Part shown: one piece after another, positions 1 to 5,666 of the stretch
Layout of the letters: each line of letters opens with the position of its first letter
Position numbering within the stretch: position 1 is the first letter of the stretch
Assembly (NCBI GenBank): GCA_012514915.1
Contig: JAAYZJ010000106.1
Span: 1 to 10,822, forward strand
DNA length: 10,822 nt
DNA from: Lentisphaerota bacterium
GTDB lineage: Bacteria > Verrucomicrobiota > Kiritimatiellia > RFP12 > JAAYLN01
Direction of reading: 5' to 3'
Notes under the pieces: model-generated
What the model was told of the DNA's origin: nothing
Database searches by the model: none
The model's input: the letters and a program-made list of their open reading frames with translations, nothing else
Position numbers and translations under genes: made by a program

Positions 1-133
1 AACGGCGCAGGAACTCGATGTCATCGATGTCTACGACGTCGGTCGGCTCGAGATAGCGCGAACGCTTCTTCACGTTGAGCGCGTCCGTCTTGCTTTTGCG
101 GGCCGTCCGGCCGCCTTTGGTTCCCATTCGCAT
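1..133 (-). CDS. rpsR: 30S ribosomal protein S18, N-terminal part (cut by window edge)
   Basis: Forty-four codons are visible before the left edge. The basic N-terminal segment (about residues 1-28, rich in Arg and Lys) is followed by the S18-like stretch VVDIDDIEFLRR, which matches the IDYKDVELLRRF region that begins the conserved S18 fold. S18 pairs with S6 on the platform of the small ribosomal subunit. No Cys residues of the zinc-binding S18 type are seen in this part. The start at 133 has an AGGAG Shine-Dalgarno about 8 nt upstream; an in-frame ATG at 127 is an alternative. The gene lies 62 nt after ssb on the same strand, the usual rpsF-ssb-rpsR order, which is the strongest support given the short visible length. 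Confidence 0.8.
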   Translation of the reverse strand, partial: MRMGTKGGRTARKSKTDALNVKKRSRYLEPTDVVDIDDIEFLRR

Positions 134-195
134 GGTCTTGTCTCCTTGTCGCCGGGCGCGCTCGGCGCGAGCCGATCACCGCCCGGCCTGCTCGA

Positions 196-681
196 TTAAA
201 AGGGCAGATCGTCCTCGTCTCTGCTCCCCTGTTCAACGTTCGTCGCGCCTTCGGACCGGGGGGCGGCCGCGGGGGCTTCCCGCGCGGCCCCCGGCGCCGG
301 GGCGGGGGCCTGGCCCTCGCCGGCCGGCTCCTCCTGCCGCCTCTGTCCGCCACCCGCCAGGAACTGGACACGGTCGGCGCGCACGCTCAGGCGGTTGCGC
401 GTCTCGCCCTGGGGGTTCTTCCATTCGTCGTAGACCAGCCGACCCTCGACAAGCACCGGGCTCCCCTTGGTCAGGTACTGGTTGCAGGTCTCCGCCTGCC
501 GATCCCAGACCGCGACGTCGACATAGCAGACGACTTCGCGGGGCTGGCCGCTCTTCCGGTCGCGAAACGTCTCGCTGACGGCCATGCGGAAATTGGTGAC
601 GGCCGTGCCGGAGGGTGCGTGGCGCATCTCGGGGGCGCGGGTCAGGTTGCCGACCAGAATGACGCGGTTATAGCTGGCCAT
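196..681 (-). CDS. ssb: Single-stranded DNA-binding protein
   Basis: Protein of 161 residues that coats single-stranded DNA during replication, recombination and repair. The OB-fold occupies about residues 1-108. It opens with the family signature MASYNRVILVGNLTRAPEMR and includes VTNFRMAVSETF and the YLTKGSPVLVEGRL segment. A disordered linker rich in Ala, Pro, Gly and Gln follows (about 110-150). The protein ends in the acidic tip DEDDLPF, the known docking peptide for SSB partner proteins, so the gene is full length. A Shine-Dalgarno-like AAGGA precedes the ATG. It sits 25 nt after rpsF and upstream of rpsR, so it is probably co-transcribed with the two ribosomal protein genes. Confidence is very high. 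Confidence 0.98.
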   Translation of the reverse strand: MASYNRVILVGNLTRAPEMRHAPSGTAVTNFRMAVSETFRDRKSGQPREVVCYVDVAVWDRQAETCNQYLTKGSPVLVEGRLVYDEWKNPQGETRNRLSVRADRVQFLAGGGQRRQEEPAGEGQAPAPAPGAAREAPAAAPRSEGATNVEQGSRDEDDLPF

Positions 682-706
682 GTCCGACCATCCTTTGCAC
701 GGGCCC

Positions 707-1117
707 CTAGCGGGCGCCGGCCGCCCCCTCGGCGGCGGCGGCGGCGCCAGCCGCCTCGGCCGCCGCCGCGGCGGCCTCGGCCTTCGCCTTGCGCCGCGCG
801 GTCTGCTCGATCACCAGTTGCTCGCGCCGCTCGTCGACGGACAGCACCTCGACGCGGAAGACCTCTTCCATGATGGCGTAGCGCGCGCGCAGCGCGGCCA
901 CCTTGTCCGGATCCATTTCGAAGCGGATGCGGATGTAGACGCCGCTCTCGCGCTTCTTCATCGGCCGCGCGAAATTGCGCTTGCCCAGCGACTCAGAGCC
1001 GATCAGCTGCCCTCCCAGGCGGGTGATCTCGGCACCGACCCGCTCGATCAGGTGGTCCAGCCCCTCGTCCTTGGGTGCGTTCACAAAGATATACAGCGCG
1101 TCATACTTCTTCATCAT
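707..1117 (-). CDS. rpsF: 30S ribosomal protein S6 with Ala-rich tail
   Basis: S6 binds S18 on the 30S platform. The protein has the S6 pattern: start MMKKYDALYIF, then GGQLIGSESLGKRNFARPMKK and a YIRIRFEMD strand, ending near EEVFRVEVL. After about residue 100 comes a charged stretch and then a low-complexity tail dominated by Ala with some Glu and Gly, beyond the roughly 95-100-residue family core. I chose the ATG at 1117 because S6 proteins begin at the KKY motif and this leaves a 4-nt gap after the pth stop. An ATG at 1135 would add six residues and overlap pth by 14 nt; an ATG at 1114 is also possible. The ribosome-binding site is weak (GGGG about 8 nt upstream), suggesting translational coupling to pth. 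Confidence 0.93.
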   Translation of the reverse strand: MMKKYDALYIFVNAPKDEGLDHLIERVGAEITRLGGQLIGSESLGKRNFARPMKKRESGVYIRIRFEMDPDKVAALRARYAIMEEVFRVEVLSVDERREQLVIEQTARRKAKAEAAAAAAEAAGAAAAAEGAAGAR

Positions 1118-1121
1118 GGGT

Positions 1122-1748
1122 TCAACCCCGTTCATTGGTCCCGGGCTGGTCCGCGCCCGCCGCGTCCCATCCGTTAAACCGGTTCATGGCCTCGGCAGGT
1201 CCTTGCGCCACCAGGCACAGGACCGCGTCGGCCGCCACTTCCAGCGTCCGCCTCACGGCTTCTTCATCGGCCGGTTCCAGCCGGCCGAGCACGTGGTCGA
1301 CCAGACCCGCCCCGGCCGCGCCCCGGCCCACGCCCACGCGCACCCGCGCGAAGGCTTGCGTTCCGCAGGCCTCGATCACGGACAGAAGCCCGCGATGCCC
1401 GCCTGCACCGCCCCCCGGCCGGACCCGCAGGCGTCCAGCCGGCAGGTCGGCGTCGTCCGAGACGACCACCAGGTCGGCCGGCGCCACGCCGTAGTAGCGC
1501 GTCAGCGGGCCGACCGCCTCGCCGCTGGCGTTCATAAAGGTCTGCGGCTTGACCAGCAGGACATCCCGCGCATCCGCCCGGATCCGCGCCAGTTCGGCCT
1601 TGAAGCGCGCCTGCCCGCGCCAGGTCCCGCCGAGGCGGTGCGCCAGCCGGTCGAGCACATCGAACCCGGCGTTGTGCGGCGTCCGGGCATAGGCTGCACC
1701 GGGATTGCCCAGGCCTGCCACGATCTTCAACCCTGCCCTCACTGGCAT
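1122..1748 (-). CDS. pth: Peptidyl-tRNA hydrolase
   Basis: Protein of 208 residues that cleaves peptidyl-tRNA released from stalled ribosomes and so recycles tRNA. Family motifs are in order: GLGNPG (12-17, with Asn15), TPHNAGFD (catalytic His25), KPQTFMNASG (67-76, Asn73) and VVSDDADLP (Asp98 aligned with the conserved Asp), then GGGAGGHRGL (112-121). In that last motif the usual GGHNGL Asn is Arg119. The start at 1748 lies 7 nt after the rplY stop and begins MPVRAGLKIV, the normal position for this family. The frame stays open upstream to 1985, but that part overlaps rplY and encodes only Arg/Pro-rich sequence. No clear Shine-Dalgarno is seen, consistent with coupling to rplY. rplY-pth is a widely conserved pair. 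Confidence 0.95.
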   Translation of the reverse strand: MPVRAGLKIVAGLGNPGAAYARTPHNAGFDVLDRLAHRLGGTWRGQARFKAELARIRADARDVLLVKPQTFMNASGEAVGPLTRYYGVAPADLVVVSDDADLPAGRLRVRPGGGAGGHRGLLSVIEACGTQAFARVRVGVGRGAAGAGLVDHVLGRLEPADEEAVRRTLEVAADAVLCLVAQGPAEAMNRFNGWDAAGADQPGTNERG

Positions 1749-1755
1749 GCGCCGG

Positions 1756-2463
1756 CTATTTCTTCGCCGGCGCCGCGGCGGCACCCGGCGCCGCGGCGGC
1801 ACCCGCCGCCGCGCCCGCCGCCGGCGCGCCCGCCTTGGCGTCGGCCTCGGCCGCACCCGCCTCGGTCTTGGCGGCCGCCTCGTCGGTGGCGGCGACCTCC
1901 TCGGTCGCCGGCGCCACGACGGCCGCCACGGCGATGCCGCCATGCGTGACCAGGTTGACCGCCTCGCCGAGACGGAGATCGCCAACCATGATCGAGCCGC
2001 CCAGCTTCAGCGTCGAAACGTCCACCGCGACACTCTCGACAAAATCGCCCGGGAGACACTCGATGACGATCTCGTGCAGCATCTGGGTGAGAACCCCGCC
2101 TTCGGTCCGGACGCCCTCGGGCTCGCCGACCAGCTTGATCCGCACCGCCGCGCGCATCTTCTTGGTCATGTCCAGCTCGCCGAAATCGACGTGGATCGGA
2201 CGACTGGATATCACGTCGCGCTGCACTTCGCGCAGCAGCGCGTTAAAGGGGCGCCCCTCGACCTCCAGGACCACAACCACTTGCTCGCCTTCCTGGCCGC
2301 GCATGGCCATCATGAAGTCGTGCTCGTTGACCTGCAAGGTCTCCGTGCCCCGCGACAGCAGGGTCAGCGCCGCGGGAATCTGCCCCGTGCGGCGGACGCG
2401 CCGCGCCTCGCCCGAACCGTGCGCCTTGCGCGCCGTCGCCTGGATCTTGATTTGCTTGGACAT
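1756..2463 (-). CDS. rplY: 50S ribosomal protein L25, general stress protein CTC type
   Basis: Protein of 235 residues. An N-terminal L25 domain (about 1-95) binds 5S rRNA and includes ARKAHGSGEARRVRRTGQIPA, trimmed here to its 20 best residues in the family pattern K-x6-G-x3-R-R-x4-G-x-I-P-A, and the strand RDVISSRPIHVDFGELD. A C-terminal CTC/TL5-type beta domain (about 96-185) includes VRIKLVGEPEGVRTEGGVL and the IECLPGDFVES segment. The last 50 residues are an Ala/Gly/Pro tail ending PAKK; part of it comes from two perfect 18-bp tandem copies at the 3' end. The ATG at 2463 has a GAGGAAG Shine-Dalgarno about 6 nt upstream. The gene starts 39 nt after prs and precedes pth by 7 nt. Confidence 0.95.
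   Translation of the reverse strand: MSKQIKIQATARKAHGSGEARRVRRTGQIPAALTLLSRGTETLQVNEHDFMMAMRGQEGEQVVVVLEVEGRPFNALLREVQRDVISSRPIHVDFGELDMTKKMRAAVRIKLVGEPEGVRTEGGVLTQMLHEIVIECLPGDFVESVAVDVSTLKLGGSIMVGDLRLGEAVNLVTHGGIAVAAVVAPATEEVAATDEAAAKTEAGAAEADAKAGAPAAGAAAGAAAAPGAAAAPAKK
1769..1804 (-). repeat. Two tandem 18-bp copies in the rplY tail
   Basis: Positions 1769-1786 and 1787-1804 are identical 18-bp units (GGCGCCGCGGCGGCACCC on the plus strand). On the minus strand they encode a duplicated six-residue Ala/Gly/Pro unit in the low-complexity tail of L25. The unit length is a multiple of three, so gain or loss would keep the frame. It is probably a slippage product. Confidence 0.85.
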
Positions 2464-2502
2464 GACTACTTCCTCGACTCTACCGTAATGCGCATCGTGT
2501 GA

Positions 2503-3426
2503 CTACAAGTGGAACAACGAACTGACCGACTGGTCGTTATGGATGCGGAGCACCGCCTCGCCGAGCAGATCGCCCACCGGCAGGACGGTGACCGGCAGGT
2601 CGCCCGTCTCGCGGATCGGCACGGTGTCGGTCACGACCAGCTCCTTGACCGGCGATTGGCGCAGCCGCTCGACCCCCTGCTCGGTGATCGTCGCATGCGT
2701 CACGGCCGCCCGGACGCTCGCCGCGCCGCGCTCGAGCAGCAGCTTCGCCGCCGCGCAGATGGTTCCGCAGGTCGTGGCCATGTCGTCGACCATGACCACA
2801 TCCTTGTTCTCGACATCGCCGACGACGCTGTACGCCTCGACGTCCAGCCCGGTCCGCTGCTTGGCGACGATGGCGATCCCCGTCCCCAGCATCTTGGCGT
2901 AGGCGTAGGCCGCCTTCACGCCGCCCGTGTCGGGCGACACGACGACCGGATCGGCCAGGTTCAGCTCGCGGAGGTACTTGACGATCGCCGGCGAGGCGTA
3001 GAGATGGTCGACCGGGATATCGAAAAACCCCTGGATCTGCTGCGCGTGCAGATCGACGGTCAGCACGCGGTTGGCTCCCGCCGCCACCAGCAGATTGGCG
3101 ACGAGTTTGGCGGTGATCGGCACCCGGGGCTGATCCTTGCGGTCCTGCCGCGCATAGCCGAAGTAGGGGAGCACGGCCGTGATGCGCCGCGCCGAGGCGC
3201 GCCGCATGGCGTCGATCATGATCAGCAGCTCCATCAGCATCTCGTTGGGCTGCGTGCAGATCGACTGGACGATGAAGACGTCGCACCCGCGGATATTGTC
3301 GCGGATTTTGACGAACGTCTCGCCGTCTGGAAACCGGTTGATGTCGACCGCGCCGAGCTCGATGCCGACATACGCGGCAATCCGCCCGGCCAGCGGCCGA
3401 TTCGATGTTCCAGAGAAAATCTTCAT
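2503..3426 (-). CDS. prs: Ribose-phosphate pyrophosphokinase (PRPP synthetase)
   Basis: Protein of 307 residues that makes 5-phosphoribosyl diphosphate from ribose 5-phosphate and ATP, the precursor for nucleotides, histidine, tryptophan and NAD. Visible motifs are RFPDGETFVKI (31-41), RGCDVFIVQS (46-55), YFGYARQDRK (88-97), DLHAQQIQGFFDIPVDHLYA (125-144, metal-ligand His127), VVSPDTGGV (162-170), AKQRTG with Lys189 in the catalytic flexible loop, and the PRPP-binding loop VVMVDDMATTCGT (210-222). The loop reads ATTCGT where many class I enzymes have IDTAGT. The start at 3426 gives the usual MKIFSGTSN opening and has AAGGTGA about 8 nt upstream; longer frames run back into the tRNA. It is 69 nt after the tRNA-Gln CCA end and upstream of rplY. 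Confidence 0.97.
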   Translation of the reverse strand: MKIFSGTSNRPLAGRIAAYVGIELGAVDINRFPDGETFVKIRDNIRGCDVFIVQSICTQPNEMLMELLIMIDAMRRASARRITAVLPYFGYARQDRKDQPRVPITAKLVANLLVAAGANRVLTVDLHAQQIQGFFDIPVDHLYASPAIVKYLRELNLADPVVVSPDTGGVKAAYAYAKMLGTGIAIVAKQRTGLDVEAYSVVGDVENKDVVMVDDMATTCGTICAAAKLLLERGAASVRAAVTHATITEQGVERLRQSPVKELVVTDTVPIRETGDLPVTVLPVGDLLGEAVLRIHNDQSVSSLFHL

Positions 3427-3445
3427 TGCTGCCATCACCTTGTCC

Positions 3446-3463
3446 GGCGGGCGATCACCCGCC
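3446..3463 (-). other. Hairpin in the prs leader
   Basis: On the minus strand GGCGGGT and GCCCGCC form a 7-bp stem (one G-U pair) around a GATC loop. It lies about 20 nt upstream of the prs start, just 5' of the AAGGTGA ribosome-binding site. There is no U-run, so a terminator is unlikely. It could influence translation or mRNA stability, or be a chance consequence of high GC. Confidence 0.45.
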
Positions 3464-3472
3464 ACCATCCCC

Positions 3473-3495
3473 TGCCCCGCCGACCGGGCGGGGCA
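3473..3495 (-). other. Perfect 9-bp hairpin directly after the tRNA CCA end
   Basis: TGCCCCGCC (3473-3481) and GGCGGGGCA (3487-3495) are perfectly complementary around the 5-nt loop GACCG. The stem abuts the tRNA 3' CCA at 3496 and is followed, in transcription direction, by prs rather than a U-tract. It resembles a 3' processing or partial attenuation structure between tRNA and prs. No rho-independent terminator signature is present. Confidence 0.6.
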
Positions 3496-3569
3496 TGGTT
3501 GCCCGACATGGACTCGAACCATGACTCAGGGCTCCAAAAACCCATGTGCTGCCATTACACCATCGGGCA
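3496..3569 (-). tRNA. tRNA-Gln (anticodon TTG), CCA encoded
   Basis: A cloverleaf folds on the minus strand. The acceptor stem pairs TGCCCGA (3569-3563) with TCGGGCA (3506-3500), the T arm is CATGG-TTCGAGT-CCATG, and the D arm has a GTG/CAC stem. The anticodon loop TTTTGGA carries TTG, reading the Gln codon CAA. The anticodon stem is weaker than usual, with a G-U pair next to the loop and a mismatch at its outer end. The discriminator is A (3499) and the 3' CCA is genomically encoded (3498-3496). It lies between ispE and prs, a placement also known from many Proteobacteria. Its first 44 nt overlap the 3' end of ispE. Confidence 0.95.
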
Positions 3570-4458
3570 ATGTCCAAACCACCCGGCTCCAGTAGCCGCC
3601 GGGCAGGCTCCGTCGGATGCGCTCCGCCTGCGCCGCGTTCCGAACCAGCGCGAAGACCGTCGCACCGCTGCCGGACAGCAACACTCCGGCGGCGGCCGTC
3701 GTCTTCAACTGCCGCGCCAGGCGCCCGACCACCGGGTACTTCGAGAAAACACGCTCTTCCAGACCGTTGAACAGCCCCGTCGCGGCGGCTTCGACGTCGC
3801 CGCTACGGAGTGCGGAATGTGTTATCGTATAGGAATCCGGCGACGAGGTCAACCCTTCAGCGCGGGTGCGGTAGATCTCCCCCGTCGAGATGGCCAGCCC
3901 CGGATTGACGAGCAGCACGCAGAAGCCGGGCGTGTCCCCCCCGCGCCGGTCGGCGTCAAGCACCGGCGTCACGCGCTCGCCCCGCCCCTCGATGCAGACG
4001 GCCCCGCCATGCACGAGGGCCGGCACGTCGCTCCCCAGCTCGGCCGCCAGCTCCATCAGCCGCGCCTGCGGCCAGTCCAGCCCCCACAGACGGTTCAGCC
4101 CCGCCAGCGTGGCGGCGGCGTCGGCGCTGCCCCCGCCCAGTCCCCCGCCGACAGGAATGCGCTTGACGATCCGGATGGCCACCCGCCGCGCGAGACCCGC
4201 CCGCCGCCGCAGCAGCCCGGCCGCCCGCAGCGCCAGATTCTCCGCCGCCGGGCCGATGGCGCCGGTATCGACATCGTCCGGCACCACCTCCAGCCGGTCG
4301 CCATCCGATTCGCGCAGCTCGACGTCGTCCGCCAGCGAGACCGGCACCAGGATGCTGCGGATGTCGTGGTAGCCGTCGGCGCGGCGCCCCAGCACCTCGA
4401 GCGTCAGGTTGATCTTGGCCGGCGCGGCGACCCGGCAAACCGTTTCTGCGGCATTCAT
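3526..4458 (-). CDS. ispE: 4-diphosphocytidyl-2-C-methyl-D-erythritol kinase
   Basis: GHMP-family kinase of the MEP isoprenoid pathway; it phosphorylates CDP-methylerythritol with ATP. The 310 residues show APAKINLTLEVLGRRADGYH (12-31, with catalytic-type Lys15), the ATP loop PVGGGLGGGSADAAATL (102-118), GSDVPALVHGGAV (142-154, Asp144) and the C-terminal GHMP motif LLSGSGATVFAL (260-271). Family members usually have about 280-300 residues. The extra C-terminal residues (297-310) are encoded by the 5' half of the overlapping tRNA-Gln, where the TGA also lies. The ATG at 4458 places MNAAE just before the AKINL motif. A strong GGGGAGG lies only 2 nt upstream, closer than normal. A longer in-frame start at 4476 has no better ribosome-binding site. 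Confidence 0.95.
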   Translation of the reverse strand: MNAAETVCRVAAPAKINLTLEVLGRRADGYHDIRSILVPVSLADDVELRESDGDRLEVVPDDVDTGAIGPAAENLALRAAGLLRRRAGLARRVAIRIVKRIPVGGGLGGGSADAAATLAGLNRLWGLDWPQARLMELAAELGSDVPALVHGGAVCIEGRGERVTPVLDADRRGGDTPGFCVLLVNPGLAISTGEIYRTRAEGLTSSPDSYTITHSALRSGDVEAAATGLFNGLEERVFSKYPVVGRLARQLKTTAAAGVLLSGSGATVFALVRNAAQAERIRRSLPGGYWSRVVWTLPDGVMAAHGFLEP

Positions 4459-4466
4459 GGCCTCCC

Positions 4467-4495
4467 CGTATAGCATAGCCGCGCCGCGGCTGCAA
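4467..4495 (-). promoter_or_regulatory. Candidate ispE promoter
   Basis: On the minus strand TTGCAG (4495-4490) and TATACG (4472-4467) are separated by 17 nt. They resemble sigma70 -35 and -10 elements at ideal spacing. If real, transcription would begin very near the ispE start codon and give an almost leaderless mRNA, which might explain the odd ribosome-binding spacing. The -35 falls inside the 14-bp tandem repeat shared with the recA side. This is inferred by eye only. Confidence 0.35.
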
Positions 4496-4517
4496 CGATC
4501 TTCCTGCAACGTTCTTC
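4490..4517. repeat. Tandem 14-bp direct repeat between ispE and recA
   Basis: CTGCAACGATCTTC (4490-4503) is followed without a gap by CTGCAACGTTCTTC (4504-4517), with one mismatch in 14. A third CTGCAAC occurs at 4550-4556, just downstream of the candidate recA -10. The pair ends immediately before the recA TTGACA -35 and includes the candidate ispE -35 on the other strand. This is a plausible operator for a regulator of recA, ispE or both. It does not match the LexA boxes I know (CTGT-N8-ACAG, GAAC-N4-GTTC or GTTC-N7-GTTC). Confidence 0.6.
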
Positions 4518-4518
4518 C

Positions 4519-4547
4519 TTGACAGCCGCACCGGAACCTTGGACACT
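4519..4547 (+). promoter_or_regulatory. Candidate recA promoter
   Basis: A perfect TTGACA (4519-4524) is followed after 17 nt by GACACT (4542-4547), a weak -10 match. The predicted start near 4554 would leave a leader of about 30 nt carrying the GGAGAG ribosome-binding site. The consensus -35 at correct spacing in the only gap upstream of recA makes it plausible. Confidence 0.5.
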
Positions 4548-4584
4548 GCCTGCAACACCCAACCTGTACCCGGAGAGTTCCGCC

Positions 4585-5655
4585 ATGGCCGAAAAGAAAG
4601 CCGCCCCCGCCACCCAGCTCGATGCCGTCCTCGCCCAGATCCGCAAGGAATTCGGCGACACCGCGATCCTGCGCATGGGCGATGCCGAAGCCAGCAAAAA
4701 CATCCCGGTCATCAGCACCGGCGCCTTTTCGCTCGATCTCGCCCTCGGCGTGGGCGGCCTGCCGCGCGGACGCGTGGTCGAGGTCTACGGCCCCGAATCG
4801 TCGGGCAAGACCACACTCGCCCTGCATATCATCGCCAACGCCCAGCGCGAAGGCGGCCTGGCCGCCTTCGTCGACGCCGAGCACGCCATGGACGCCAACT
4901 ACGCGCGCCGCCTCGGCGTCAAGCTCGACGACCTGCTCGTCTCGCAGCCGAACTCGGGCGAGGAGGCGCTCACGATCACCGAACAACTCGTCAAGAGCGG
5001 CGCCCTCGATGTCGTCGTCCTCGACTCCGTCGCCGCCCTGGCCCCGCAGGCCGAGATCGACGGCAACATGGGCGACGCCCACGTCGGGCTGCAGGCGCGC
5101 CTGATGTCGCAGGCCATGCGCAAGCTGACCAGCTCCATCGCCCAGACCAAGACCCTCTGCCTCTTCACCAACCAGATCCGCGAGAAGATCGGGGTCATGT
5201 TCGGCAATCCCGAGACCACGCCCGGCGGGCGCGCGCTCAAGTTCTACGCCTCGGTCCGCCTCCACGTCCAGCGCATCGGCGCCCTCAAGGACACCGCCGG
5301 CGTGGTCGTCGGCAACCGCACCCGCGTGAAGGTCGTCAAGAACAAGGTCTCGCCGCCCTTCACCGAGGCCGAGTTCGACATCCTCTACGCGCGCGGCATC
5401 TCGTGGGAGGGCTCCGTGCTCGACGCCGCCCTCGTCCACAACGTCGTCACCAAGCGCGGCTCGTGGCTGAGCTTCGGCACCGAGCAGATCGGCCAGGGCG
5501 CGCTGGCCGCCACCGAGTACCTGCGCCAGAACCCGGCCGTCGTCCAGCAGATCGTCGAGAAGATCAAGGCCGCCGTGCCGACCGCCGCCGCCATCAAGGG
5601 ACGCCCGGGCGCCGACGCCGAGGACGCGGCGGACGCGCCCGACGACGAGGCCTGA
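4585..5655 (+). CDS. recA: Recombinase RecA
   Basis: Protein of 356 residues that forms ATP-dependent filaments on single-stranded DNA, drives homologous strand exchange and activates LexA self-cleavage in the SOS response. Motifs are Walker A GPESSGKT (69-76), FVDAEHAMD with catalytic Glu99, Walker B VVVLDSVAAL (143-152), the L1 region APQAEIDGNMGDAHVGLQAR (153-172), and LFTNQIREKIGVMFGNPETT (193-212) at L2 with Gln197. The core ends near residue 330, followed by an acidic Ala/Asp-rich tail ending DDEA. The ATG at 4585 has GGAGAG 7 nt upstream and gives the standard MAEKK opening; a longer frame from a TTG at 4519 starts inside the promoter. It is divergent from ispE and lies 11 nt before the first ABC permease gene. 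Confidence 0.98.
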   Translation: MAEKKAAPATQLDAVLAQIRKEFGDTAILRMGDAEASKNIPVISTGAFSLDLALGVGGLPRGRVVEVYGPESSGKTTLALHIIANAQREGGLAAFVDAEHAMDANYARRLGVKLDDLLVSQPNSGEEALTITEQLVKSGALDVVVLDSVAALAPQAEIDGNMGDAHVGLQARLMSQAMRKLTSSIAQTKTLCLFTNQIREKIGVMFGNPETTPGGRALKFYASVRLHVQRIGALKDTAGVVVGNRTRVKVVKNKVSPPFTEAEFDILYARGISWEGSVLDAALVHNVVTKRGSWLSFGTEQIGQGALAATEYLRQNPAVVQQIVEKIKAAVPTAAAIKGRPGADAEDAADAPDDEA

Positions 5656-5666
5656 ACGGGAGCCCG

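Noticed and set aside
1749..1985. N-terminal extension of pth by 79 codons
   Set aside because: The extra part overlaps the rplY 3' end, is almost only Arg, Pro and Ser, and Pth proteins start just before the GLGNPG motif.
3427..3522. N-terminal extension of prs by 32 codons
   Set aside because: It would read through the tRNA-Gln 3' half and the hairpin. The family starts at MKIFSG, and AAGGTGA fits the ATG at 3426.
2509..4473. Plus-strand open frame of 654 codons opposite prs, the tRNA and ispE
   Set aside because: It is antisense to three well-supported genes and its product is Arg/Asp/His/Gly-rich with no domain pattern. Long antisense frames are expected at this GC content.
4490..4517. 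LexA box at recA
   Set aside because: The repeat is a direct 14-mer that does not fit the LexA motifs I know, so I call it only an operator candidate.
4519..4584. Longer recA start at a TTG
   Set aside because: It begins inside the -35 box, adds residues not found in RecA, and the ATG at 4585 has a good ribosome-binding site.
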